Assembly (NCBI RefSeq): GCF_003710905.1
Contig: NZ_RHHV01000010.1
Location: 434,001 to 498,000 of the forward strand
Direction of reading: 5' to 3'
DNA from: Brevibacillus parabrevis
GTDB taxonomy: Bacteria; Bacillota; Bacilli; Brevibacillales; Brevibacillaceae
Length of the DNA: 64,000 bases
Shown here: positions 46,877 to 54,544 of the stretch, piece by piece
Numbering within the stretch: position 1 is the stretch's first letter
Layout: every line of letters begins with the position of its first letter
Position numbers and translations under genes: made by a program
Notes under the pieces: generated by a model
What the model saw: only the letters and a program-made list of their open reading frames with translations
Told to the model about the DNA's origin: nothing
Databases searched by the model: none

Positions 46877-47686
46877 ATGGACGTGCGGCAAATGATCGAG
46901 TCCATTACTCGCGAGCTTTTGCAATCGATGATTCAGTCCCCCAGGCAGGAGAACAAGCCCAAATGGTTGTATATCTTCTGTGACAGTCGCGCACATGAGT
47001 CGTTTGACGACCAGTTCATCGCACTGCAAAATAACGGAGTTTGTCACGACATTCTGTTTTTGGACGGGGAAACGTCGTCCTGGCTCGGCATGCATCGCAT
47101 CGAATGCGGCGGAGCGGGCAAAATCATCACGGCAGACGAGTACGCACCGCTTCCGCTGGAGGTGCCGAAGGAGTACGACGGCGTCATCATTCCGGAAATC
47201 GACCTCGACAACGCGGCGAGAGTGGCGGCAGGGTTGAAGGGAACGATCAAGGCAGAGATCGTCTTTTCCGCACTGGTCCTCGGCAAGCCTGTCTTGATAG
47301 GGGAAGATGTGCCGGGACTCAAGCGCTCGGATCGGCGATGCCTGAAGACGCTGACGTTGCCACCAGCGTACCAGAAGCTGTTTTTGCGGCACATCGGCGC
47401 CATGAAGGAGCTTGGTGTCGAGTTTTACCCGCAAAAGTCGCTTGCAGAAGCGGCGATTCGCAAAAGCAGGGCAAAAGCTCAGACGCAAGCGCAAACAGGT
47501 GAACAGTCAGGTGCAGGTGCTGATGCACAGACGATTGTTTCTGCCAAGCTGTTGACCGCGGAATGGGTTCGGGCACAAGCCGATTTTCCCGACCAGCAGC
47601 TTGTGGTGCGCGAAGGAACGATCGTTTCTCCTCTGGCGACGGATTTGCTCAAAGAAAAAGGAATTGTCGTGCACTACGTTCGATAA
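46877..47686 (+). CDS. BMC-associated flavoprotein-like protein with encapsulation helix
   Basis: 269 residues. The N-terminus MDVRQMIESITRELLQSMI is an amphipathic helix with the spacing of encapsulation peptides and is followed by a short linker. The central ~160 residues (WLYIFCDSRAHESFDDQFIAL, EYDGVIIPEIDLDNAARVAAGLKGTIKAEIVFSALVLGKPVLIGED) resemble the flavoprotein-fold proteins found in several BMC loci. After a Gln/Ala-rich linker the C-terminus (SAKLLTAEWVRAQ ... EGTIVSPLATDLLKEKGIVVHYV) repeats the module at the start of the PduL protein. Function unproven; redox or cofactor handling in the lumen is the best guess. ATG 46877 has GGGAGGTGAGG upstream. Confidence 0.75.
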   Translation: MDVRQMIESITRELLQSMIQSPRQENKPKWLYIFCDSRAHESFDDQFIALQNNGVCHDILFLDGETSSWLGMHRIECGGAGKIITADEYAPLPLEVPKEYDGVIIPEIDLDNAARVAAGLKGTIKAEIVFSALVLGKPVLIGEDVPGLKRSDRRCLKTLTLPPAYQKLFLRHIGAMKELGVEFYPQKSLAEAAIRKSRAKAQTQAQTGEQSGAGADAQTIVSAKLLTAEWVRAQADFPDQQLVVREGTIVSPLATDLLKEKGIVVHYVR

Positions 47687-47698
47687 AGGGGGAGCCTC

Positions 47699-47974
47699 AT
47701 GTTTTTGGGAAAAGTGATCGGCAGCGTCTGGTCCACACAAAAAGAAGCGGGCATGGAAAATTTGAAATTGCTGATCGTCCAGCCCATTGACTGGAAAGAC
47801 AGGGAAGGTGGACAAACGGTGATTGCCGCAGATCGCATCGGTGCGGGAATCGGCGAAAAGGTCATCGTTTCCGGCGGTACGCCTGCACGGATCGTTTTTC
47901 AGAACAGACAGGTTCCGATTGATGCTGTCATCGTAGGAATTGTCGATTCTTATGAAGTAACGCGAGAACAATAA
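47699..47974 (+). CDS. BMC-P vertex protein (EutN/CcmL family)
   Basis: 91 residues: MFLGKVIGSVWSTQKEAGMENLKLLIVQPI, TVIAADRIGAGIGEKVIVSGGTPAR, PIDAVIVGIVDSYEV. This is the OB-fold pentamer that caps the twelve vertices of a closed shell. Its presence argues that the locus builds a closed microcompartment and not only sheets. The ATG has AAAGGGGGAG upstream. Last gene of the BMC operon, followed by a strong terminator. Confidence 0.95.
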   Translation: MFLGKVIGSVWSTQKEAGMENLKLLIVQPIDWKDREGGQTVIAADRIGAGIGEKVIVSGGTPARIVFQNRQVPIDAVIVGIVDSYEVTREQ

Positions 47975-47985
47975 GCAACAAAACG

Positions 47986-48016
47986 GGTGTAGTCTGCGGA
48001 TAGACTGCACCTTTTG
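47986..48016 (+). terminator. Rho-independent terminator of the BMC operon
   Basis: GGTGTAGTCT (47986-47995) / AGACTGCACC (48002-48011) stem with a 6-base loop, then TTTT. Confidence 0.88.
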
Positions 48017-48044
48017 CCATTTAGAAAAGAGAGCTGGGAAAAAC

Positions 48045-48911
48045 ATGTCGACCACGATCTTGCTGATTTTGCTGTTTGCGGCTGTCTGTCATGCGGTCTG
48101 GAATGCCCTCTCCAAAAAAATCGAGGAGCGGGACGCCTTTTTTACGCTGATTTTGGGAGCTTCCGTCATCCTGTACTTTCCTTTGGCCCTTTACTTGTGG
48201 CAGACGTCGTCTTTTCCGCCGGGGGCGATCAAGTGGCTGTTGCTCAGCACGTGCTCGGAAGTGCTGTACTTCGTCGCTCTGGGCAAGGCATACGAGAAAA
48301 ATCATTTGAGCTATGCTTACCCGATCTTGCGGGGAACGGCTCCCATCGTGACAACGCTCATCAGTATCGTAGTGATCGGAACGACGATCGCCTGGACGGG
48401 GTATTTGGGCATTCTCGTCATTGTCGCAGGCGTTGTGTTCATGAATCAGCGGACGTTTTCGCTGCGCGAGCTGGGGAGCATCGTCAAAGACTGGGGCAAT
48501 ATGAAGTGGGTGTTTCTGGCCGGAAGCTTTTCGGCTTGCAGCAGTGTAGTAGACGGCATGGGCGCAGCGATGATGTCCGGGCTTTTGTTCAAATACGTCG
48601 TGTTTTTCGGGATGTTTGCAGGGAAGTGGCTGATTGATCGCAGGGCGGCGAGGAAAGTGTCTTATCTCGCCTTGTTGAAAAAGTATCCGTGGCATACGCT
48701 GGCCGGGGGAATTTTTGTGTTTATTTCCAACTCGCTCGCTGTTTACGCCATGCAAACAACGCCTGTCACCTATGTGGCATCCGTACGTGAAATCAGCATC
48801 GTCTTCGCCACCTTGATCGGCATTGTCTGGCTCAAGGAGCAGGTCAGCCTGGTCAAATGGATCTCGATTGGACTGATCCTCGCGGGTGTGGTCATTATTA
48901 AACTAAGCTGA
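48045..48911 (+). CDS. EamA/DMT-superfamily membrane transporter
   Basis: 288 residues with ten membrane helices, two EamA repeats (VCHAVWNALSKKIEERDAFFTLIL ... SYAYPILRGTAPIVTTLISIVVIG; second half ... VTYVASVREISIVFATLIGIVWLKEQVSLVKWISIGLILAGVVII). Family members export or exchange amino acids, amines and other small metabolites. The ATG has AAAGAGAGCTGGG upstream. It lies behind the BMC terminator, so it may be expressed apart from the shell genes or by read-through. Export of an amine or alanine formed by PhnW is possible but unproven. Confidence 0.85.
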   Translation: MSTTILLILLFAAVCHAVWNALSKKIEERDAFFTLILGASVILYFPLALYLWQTSSFPPGAIKWLLLSTCSEVLYFVALGKAYEKNHLSYAYPILRGTAPIVTTLISIVVIGTTIAWTGYLGILVIVAGVVFMNQRTFSLRELGSIVKDWGNMKWVFLAGSFSACSSVVDGMGAAMMSGLLFKYVVFFGMFAGKWLIDRRAARKVSYLALLKKYPWHTLAGGIFVFISNSLAVYAMQTTPVTYVASVREISIVFATLIGIVWLKEQVSLVKWISIGLILAGVVIIKLS

Positions 48912-48914
48912 AAA

Positions 48915-48951
48915 AGAGGGGCCTCCGCATAAAAACGGAAGGCCCCTCTTC
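48915..48951. terminator. Bidirectional terminator between EamA and saccharopine-dehydrogenase-like genes
   Basis: AAGAGGGGCCT / AGGCCCCTCTT arms with an inner CCG / CGG pair, shared by the two convergent genes. Confidence 0.88.
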
Positions 48952-48976
48952 TCGTTGCAAGCATGGATGCAAAAGC

Positions 48977-50173
48977 CTAGCGGGAAGCTTGTACAGACTC
49001 GCTCGTTTGCGCATCCAGCTGAGTGATTTCCTCGTGAATATAGATGCCGCGCTTTTCCAGTTCGGCGAACACTTCAGCCGGGTCAAACGCGTCCTCCGGG
49101 ATGAGCACGCCTGTCTTTTTCACCATGCCTTTGGCGATCATCTCGGTTGCGATGGCCATCGGGATGCCTACGTTTCGCGTGTAGGCACGCAGTTTTTCCC
49201 AGCCTTCTACGGAGCCGTCGGAAGCGGGATGCGTGTGGTAAAGAACGTGTTGCACGCGCTGCCCGTCTTTTTCCCCGATGACTTCCACATGCAGCGAATA
49301 GCCGTACAGCTCGGTTTCCTGCCCTTCTGTCGAATGAAACAAATACTCGCTGATGCAATCGAGAATCCCGATTTCTTTGCCGTTGACGTTGATCTTGTCG
49401 TTGCGCATGAAGCCCCAGTCGTAGAGGGCGCGAACGAGCTGCATATTTTTCGCGGGCCACGTGCCGCGCACTTCGATGAGCTGTACGTGCTTGTCGGCGA
49501 GCGCAGTTGCCAATGTTTTTGTCTCCGCGTGCGGGATGATGTACTGAACGGTTTGGCCATATGGCTCAGGCAGCTGGATTTCACGAGGGCGGGCAAACGG
49601 AGGCACCTGGATGAACTCGCCGTTTTCAAAGACGACACGGCCAGGCAGGAGCGGATCGTATTCGTACGTAGTCGTCTCGGTGATCGAACGGGAAAAAGCG
49701 ATCGGGCGAAAAGCGCCGTGGCTGACGCGCACGGACTCCACGCGATCCAGCTGATTCGCGGCATGCATCGCCATCATTTGCGTGACGCCGGGGGTCATTC
49801 CGAAGCCAGGCACGCATGTTTTGCCGTTTTGCTTGAAAATGTGGTCGGAGGCTTCTTCAGCGCCAAAGCCGTTCAGATTGACGCCGTGGCAGCCGGCTTC
49901 CGCGATGCAGGCAGTGGAAAGCCCGTTCAAAGTAATCGTGGTGCCGTCCATGACGATGTCGTATCCACGCATCTTGTTGACCGTATCCTCGTGATCGTGC
50001 ACGTTGATCTGGATGAAGTCGACGCGAGGGTCTTGCAAAGATTCCACGATTTTGCGGCCTTCTGCTTCATTGAAGTCGGCTACCGTAATTTTCTCGAAGC
50101 TGGAATACTGCACCAAATCGAGAATCGACTCCCGGCAAATCCGGCCCGCGCCGCCAAGACAAAGAACTTTCAT
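48977..50173 (-). CDS. Saccharopine dehydrogenase family NAD(P)-dependent oxidoreductase
   Basis: 398 residues. Rossmann start MKVLCLGGAGRICRESILDLV with a GxGxxG-type loop, VADFNEAEGRKIV, then AGCHGVNLNGFGAEEASDHIF and CVPGFGMTPGVTQMMA, followed by the saccharopine-type C-terminal domain (FARPREIQLPEPYGQTVQYIIPHAET). It resembles the group of uncharacterised homologues found with amino-acid and polyamine genes (carboxynorspermidine/saccharopine type). Start 50173 has AAAAGGAGGC upstream. The divergent upstream region has AACAA/AACTAA-type elements like those at the phosphonate operon. The substrate is unknown. Confidence 0.85.
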   Translation of the reverse strand: MKVLCLGGAGRICRESILDLVQYSSFEKITVADFNEAEGRKIVESLQDPRVDFIQINVHDHEDTVNKMRGYDIVMDGTTITLNGLSTACIAEAGCHGVNLNGFGAEEASDHIFKQNGKTCVPGFGMTPGVTQMMAMHAANQLDRVESVRVSHGAFRPIAFSRSITETTTYEYDPLLPGRVVFENGEFIQVPPFARPREIQLPEPYGQTVQYIIPHAETKTLATALADKHVQLIEVRGTWPAKNMQLVRALYDWGFMRNDKINVNGKEIGILDCISEYLFHSTEGQETELYGYSLHVEVIGEKDGQRVQHVLYHTHPASDGSVEGWEKLRAYTRNVGIPMAIATEMIAKGMVKKTGVLIPEDAFDPAEVFAELEKRGIYIHEEITQLDAQTSESVQASR

Positions 50174-50547
50174 GATGAAGCCTCCTTTTGAATTGTCTAA
50201 AAATTCAGCACTTCTATTACTGAATATATCACAAGCTTTGTGTTTTGTCTTGTGTTTTGTTGTAAATTAATTGTGTTTTTAGTTTGAATTACTTATTAAA
50301 CGAACATTAATACAACTAAAAGAACATTGGTGTTGGATGGGGAAATAAAAAACAAATTAAAACAACAAAAAATCAACGTAAAGTGTTATAATAAAATAAA
50401 AATTAAGAATATTTTATCTAATAAAAGCGCGGCCAAACGCAAGCAGTTCCATCGGCCATATGGGGGGATTGGGGAAAGCAAAAAGAAAGGGTCTAAATCG
50501 CGTGTCGGCACATATCATGTCTCTATCGCTAAAAGAAGGTGGATGGG
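50174..50547. promoter_or_regulatory. 374-bp divergent AT-rich control region with AACAAC/AACTAA-type elements
   Basis: It carries TGTGTTTTGTTGTAAA (about 50251-50266, the reverse strand form), TACAACTAAAAG (50311-50322) and AAAACAACAAAA (50359-50370). ACAACTAAAA is also found by the phosphonate and BMC promoters. AATTAATTGTGTTTTTAG and TTATAATAAAA-like -10 candidates are present but no single promoter is firm. No gene is seen here. Confidence 0.45.
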
Positions 50548-51069
50548 ATGGAAACTCTGAATGTGTTTTACGAGCAGCATGTGATCATGAACCTGGAAAT
50601 GTACTTGCGGGTAATCGTGAGCGCTGTGCTGGGGATGTTCATCGGTTGGGATCGCTCACACAAAAACAAGCCTGCTGGGCTGAAGACGTACATGTACGTC
50701 TCTGTCGCCTGCACGCTGATCACGCTGGTTTCGATTTACAGCACAAAGCTCTACAGCTCGCCGAACAGCGGAACGATGATGGACCCGATGCGGCTGGCAG
50801 CCCAGATCGTGACGGGACTTGGCTTTCTGGGAGCGGGCGTCATTTTGAAAGACGGCTTGCAGGTCAAAGGCTTGACCTCTGCCGCGATGATTTTTTTCGC
50901 GGGCGGAATCGGCATCGGAATCGGAGCGGGCTTTTACGGGATTGTCATTTTCTCCGTTATGGTGGCCTTCGCGCTGGCCCGAGTCAGCCAGCGATTCGAA
51001 GAGGTCACACACAAACGCTCGGAAAACAGTGAAAAAACAAGCGCGATGAAGCAGCAAGGCGTGGGATAG
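50548..51069 (+). CDS. MgtC/SapB family membrane protein
   Basis: 173 residues with four to five membrane helices. The MgtC core: YLRVIVSAVLGMFIGWDRSHKNKPAGLKTYMYVSVACTLITLVS and QIVTGLGFLGAGVILKDGLQVKGLTSAAMIFFAGGIGIGIGAGFY. It lacks the long C-terminal ACT-like domain of virulence MgtC and is the short type. MgtC-type proteins inhibit the F-ATPase or support growth at low Mg2+ in some bacteria; the role in Bacillales is unclear. ATG 50548 is favoured because AAGAAGG lies 8 bases upstream; GTG 50539 abuts it. Confidence 0.88.
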   Translation: METLNVFYEQHVIMNLEMYLRVIVSAVLGMFIGWDRSHKNKPAGLKTYMYVSVACTLITLVSIYSTKLYSSPNSGTMMDPMRLAAQIVTGLGFLGAGVILKDGLQVKGLTSAAMIFFAGGIGIGIGAGFYGIVIFSVMVAFALARVSQRFEEVTHKRSENSEKTSAMKQQGVG

Positions 51070-51198
51070 AACGGGAAGCGGTGCGGGCGATGCCTGCATC
51101 GCTTTTTTCTTTTTGCGAATGCGTCTTCCCGCTGATATTCCTCTGACAAACATCCGTTACGCTGTAAAAAACAAAACGATTTGAAGGAGTGTTACACG

Positions 51199-52311
51199 AT
51201 GAGAGATGAGCGAATCGGCAAAATCGCAGACAACCTGATTTCGTACAGTCTGGATGTTCAGGCAGGCGAGCATATCATGATCCGGGTAGTAGACGAGGGC
51301 GAGCCGCTGGCGGCGGAACTGGTCAAGCGTCTGTATGCAAAAGGGGCTTATCCGCACCTGCGCTTCGTCAGACCCAAGCTGGAGCGGGAGTGGCTGCTGG
51401 GTCTGACCAAAGAGCACGTAGCACAGGTGATGGCGTGGGAAAACGATCTGTGGAAGGGAATGCACGGGTACATCGGCATTCATGGCGAGACGAATGACAG
51501 TGAGCTGAAAGGCGTGCCTGAAGAAAAGCAGCGTTTGTTTGCCGAAGCGTTTCAGGATATTGCCCACTACATCGACAATCAAACAAAAGGCATTCGCATC
51601 AATTTCCCGACGGCTGCTCTCGCCCAGAAGGCGAACATGAGCACGGACGCTTTCGAAGACTTTTACTTCGACGTCTGCTCTTTTGATTACCGGAAAATGG
51701 CGCAGGCGAGCCAGCCATTGTATGAGCTGATGGACAAGACCGATCGCGTGCGGATTTTGGGGCCGGGAACCGACATTTCTTTTTCGATCAAAGGAATTGG
51801 CACGCAGCTGGCGGTCGGCAAGCGGAACATGCCGGATGGGGAAGTGTACACATCGCCTGTGCGGAGTTCGGCGCACGGGACGATCAGCTACAATACCCCG
51901 AGCCATTACAAAGGAACGACTTTTGACAACGTCACCTTTACCGTGCGCGAAGGCAAAATTGTCGAGGCAACGGCCAACCATGCGCAAAAGCTGAATGAAA
52001 TTTTGGATACGGACGCGGGGGCGCGTTACTTCGGCGAATTTGCGATTGCGTTTCATCCGCACATTTTGCATCCGATGGGAGATACGCTGTTCGACGAAAA
52101 AATTGCCGGCAGCTTTCACCTGACCCCGGGGCGGGCGTACGATTCAGCCGACAACGGCAATCGCAGCACGATTCACTGGGATTTGATCTCCATCCAAAGA
52201 CCGGATTACGGCGGGGGCGAAATTTGGTTTGACGATGCATTGATTCGCAAAGACGGGAAGTTCGTGCATGAAGCTTTGCTTGGATTGAATCCGGAGCAGT
52301 TGATGCGGTAA
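51199..52311 (+). CDS. M29 family aminopeptidase
   Basis: 370 residues of the thermophilic-aminopeptidase (AmpS/PepS/AmpT) family. Start MRDERIGKIADNLISYSLDVQAGEHIMIRV, then the metal-site glutamates and histidines: GEVYTSPV, VRSSAHGTISYNTPSHYKG, EFAIAFHPHI, DEKIAGSFHLTPGRAYDSADNGNRSTIHWDLI. It removes N-terminal residues from peptides in the cytoplasm using a two-metal centre. Start 51199 has GAAGGAGTG upstream. It stands alone with the oxidoreductase gene about 95 bases downstream. Confidence 0.92.
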   Translation: MRDERIGKIADNLISYSLDVQAGEHIMIRVVDEGEPLAAELVKRLYAKGAYPHLRFVRPKLEREWLLGLTKEHVAQVMAWENDLWKGMHGYIGIHGETNDSELKGVPEEKQRLFAEAFQDIAHYIDNQTKGIRINFPTAALAQKANMSTDAFEDFYFDVCSFDYRKMAQASQPLYELMDKTDRVRILGPGTDISFSIKGIGTQLAVGKRNMPDGEVYTSPVRSSAHGTISYNTPSHYKGTTFDNVTFTVREGKIVEATANHAQKLNEILDTDAGARYFGEFAIAFHPHILHPMGDTLFDEKIAGSFHLTPGRAYDSADNGNRSTIHWDLISIQRPDYGGGEIWFDDALIRKDGKFVHEALLGLNPEQLMR

Positions 52312-52405
52312 GGAGGAGCCGCTCCTTGATTTGACAGCAGGAATATTCCGCCTCTTTCAAGAAGTATAGGCGGTGATAGCATAGAGAGAACGAGGAGCTG
52401 GTAGC

Positions 52406-53290
52406 GTGACTTTACGTGCAGAAGAAACCGTCGTCGGTTTTGTGGGAACGGGCGTCATGGGCAAAAGCATGGCGAAGCACTTTTTGCAGGCAGGGTATAG
52501 TGTGCTGATTTACACGCGCACGAAGGCAAAAGCACAGGAGCTGCTGGATGCGGGAGCCGTCTGGAAGGAACAGGTAAGCGAGCTTGCCGCACAGGCTAAT
52601 GTCATCATTACGATGGTCGGATACCCGTCTGATGTGGAAGAGGTGTACCTCGGCGTCGATGGGATCATTGCTCATGCGAAGCCGGGTACTTATTTGGTAG
52701 ATATGACGACATCGAAGCCGTCCCTCGCGCAAAAAATTTACGAGGAAGCGAAACAGCATTCGCTCCATTCGCTGGATGCCCCTGTATCCGGCGGCGACGT
52801 AGGAGCGCGGGAGGCGCGTCTGACGATCATGGTCGGCGGCGATCAGGAAGCGTTTGAAGCGGTCGAGCCGCTGCTTGCGATCATGGGCAAAAACGTGGTT
52901 CTCCAAGGGGGACCAGGTGCGGGGCAGCATACGAAAATGTGCAATCAAATTTGCATTGCAACGAATATGATCGGCGTGTGCGAAGCGATTGCCTATGCGA
53001 AAAAAGCGGGACTGGACCCTGCGCGCGTGCTGACCAGCATCGAAGCGGGAGCGGCCGGAAGCTGGTCGCTGTCCAATCTGGCTCCGCGGATGATAGCCGA
53101 AAATTTCGCGCCAGGCTTTTACATCAAGCACTTTATCAAAGACATGGGGATTGCTTTGGAAGCGGCCGAGGAAATGGGGCTGTTGACTCCCGGGCTTGCC
53201 TTGTCGAAATCGCTCTACGAAGAGCTGGCGGAAAAAGGCGAAGCGGACAGCGGGACACAGGCTTTGATCAAATGGTTTGATCGCCAATAA
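52406..53290 (+). CDS. NAD(P)-dependent beta-hydroxyacid dehydrogenase (3-hydroxyisobutyrate/GarR type)
   Basis: 294 residues. Rossmann motif VGFVGTGVMGKSMAKHFLQAGY, the family signature DAPVSGGDVGAREARLTIMVGG, GGPGAGQHTKMCNQICIATNMIGVCEAI with the catalytic lysine after GAGQHT, and the C-terminal helical domain (FIKDMGIALEAAEEMGLLTPG). It interconverts a 3-hydroxyacid and its semialdehyde; candidate substrates include 3-hydroxyisobutyrate, tartronate semialdehyde and succinic semialdehyde. The last would fit the GABA branch of the polyamine genes far upstream, but no proximity supports it. The GTG start 52406 has GAGGAGC upstream. Confidence 0.9.
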   Translation: MTLRAEETVVGFVGTGVMGKSMAKHFLQAGYSVLIYTRTKAKAQELLDAGAVWKEQVSELAAQANVIITMVGYPSDVEEVYLGVDGIIAHAKPGTYLVDMTTSKPSLAQKIYEEAKQHSLHSLDAPVSGGDVGAREARLTIMVGGDQEAFEAVEPLLAIMGKNVVLQGGPGAGQHTKMCNQICIATNMIGVCEAIAYAKKAGLDPARVLTSIEAGAAGSWSLSNLAPRMIAENFAPGFYIKHFIKDMGIALEAAEEMGLLTPGLALSKSLYEELAEKGEADSGTQALIKWFDRQ

Positions 53291-53329
53291 GGAAGTGAGC
53301 CGCTTGGCCGAGCGCCAGACGCAAGAAAA

Positions 53330-53357
53330 GGAGCCCGCTTGAGACGGGCTCCTTTGT
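53330..53357. terminator. Bidirectional terminator between dehydrogenase and AI-2E-type transporter
   Basis: GGAGCCCG (53330-53337) / CGGGCTCC (53345-53352) with flanking A and T runs. Confidence 0.85.
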
Positions 53358-54418
53358 TATTTTGCATTGACCCGAACGTCCAAAGCTTCGCTGGGTACAG
53401 GTTTGTTTTTAGGTTGTGGCGTTCCCATCTTTTTCACTTCCAAAATGTCGAGCAAGAACACGAACGACGGAATGCCGACGATCAATCCCCACACCCCGAA
53501 GAAATGCTCGGAGAAGATCAGGACGACGAACGTGTAGAAGATCGGCAGATGGGTCTTCGACGCCATCAGGCGCGGATTCAGGACGTACGCTTCCATCGCG
53601 TGAATCAGCATGATAAACAAAAGCAAGTATATGACGGTAGGTAGCCCACCGATGCTAAAAGCGATCACGCTGAGCGGAATCAAGGAGATGATCACGCCGG
53701 CAACCGGGATCAGCCCAAGCACGAACACCATCAGCGACAGTCCGAACAAGTTGGGGAAGCCGAGAATCCACAAGCCGATCAACGTAAACACGGTGTTGAA
53801 CAAGGCGATCAGCAGCTGGGTTTCGATTACTTTCCCGAAGGTCAGAATAAACTTTTGGCTGAAGTATTCAATTTCGCTATACAGCCAGGACAGCTTGCTG
53901 GTGCGGAATTGGGACGTGAACTGGACGACATTGTCTTTTCCCAGCAAGAAAAACAGACTGAGCAAAAGGGCCAAAAACAGATTGAAGCCCATATTTTTCA
54001 CGACGGTCAAAAAGTCAAGACTGCTCTTGACCAGACCTTTCATGTCAAGCTTGTCTAAGGTAGACATGACATACGGGGCAAATTCGGAGTGCTGGTTCGC
54101 CCGCACGACTTGTTCGATCAGATGAATCAGTTGCCCGGTTTCGTGAATCAAGGCCGGAAAGGCGCGAATCCCGCCCCATACGAGCAAAACAGCGAGCAGC
54201 AAGTACAGGAAAATGAGAGTCAGCTTGGGACTTACAGGCACAAGCTTGTGAATGGATTTGGTGAGAAACTGATGCAATCGATCCATCAGGAATGTGACGA
54301 GAAAAGTTAGCAAAACAACGTTGATCATGCTTCCGAGCGAATAAAGCAGGAGGCAAAACAACGCCAATATACCGAAACGTCTGAAATCCTTATTTTGCAA
54401 GAAGGTGGGCAAATTCAT
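53357..54418 (-). CDS. AI-2E family transporter
   Basis: 353 residues with about eight membrane helices. N-terminal MNLPTFLQNKDFRRFGILALFCLLLYSLGSMINVVLLTFLVTFLMDRLHQFL, a central soluble region (FPALIHETGQLIHLIEQVV), and the conserved late block IGLWILGFPNLFGLSLMVFVLGLIPVAGVIISLIPLSVIAFSIGG with VLNPRLMASKTHLPIFYTFVVLI. Family members include the TqsA/PerM type and some act as Na+/H+ antiporters, so AI-2 itself is not implied. The start 54418 is followed upstream by AAAGGATG. It converges with the dehydrogenase gene. Confidence 0.9.
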   Translation of the reverse strand: MNLPTFLQNKDFRRFGILALFCLLLYSLGSMINVVLLTFLVTFLMDRLHQFLTKSIHKLVPVSPKLTLIFLYLLLAVLLVWGGIRAFPALIHETGQLIHLIEQVVRANQHSEFAPYVMSTLDKLDMKGLVKSSLDFLTVVKNMGFNLFLALLLSLFFLLGKDNVVQFTSQFRTSKLSWLYSEIEYFSQKFILTFGKVIETQLLIALFNTVFTLIGLWILGFPNLFGLSLMVFVLGLIPVAGVIISLIPLSVIAFSIGGLPTVIYLLLFIMLIHAMEAYVLNPRLMASKTHLPIFYTFVVLIFSEHFFGVWGLIVGIPSFVFLLDILEVKKMGTPQPKNKPVPSEALDVRVNAK

Positions 54419-54544
54419 GGGAACATCCTTTCCAATTTCGAGACGCGCTATTTTTCTTCCATAAGCTTACCGCAACGATGTGTATTTCCTGTGTCTTTTT
54501 TTGGCGAATGCTGTAAATAACACGTACCAAGGAGGGCACTCAGC

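Noticed and set aside
43557..47974. Calling the BMC locus an ethanolamine or propanediol utilisation operon
   Set aside because: No EutB/EutC, PduCDE, glycyl-radical enzyme, reactivase or cobalamin genes are present. Only shell, acylating dehydrogenase, PduL and flavoprotein-like genes are seen, next to phnX and phnW.
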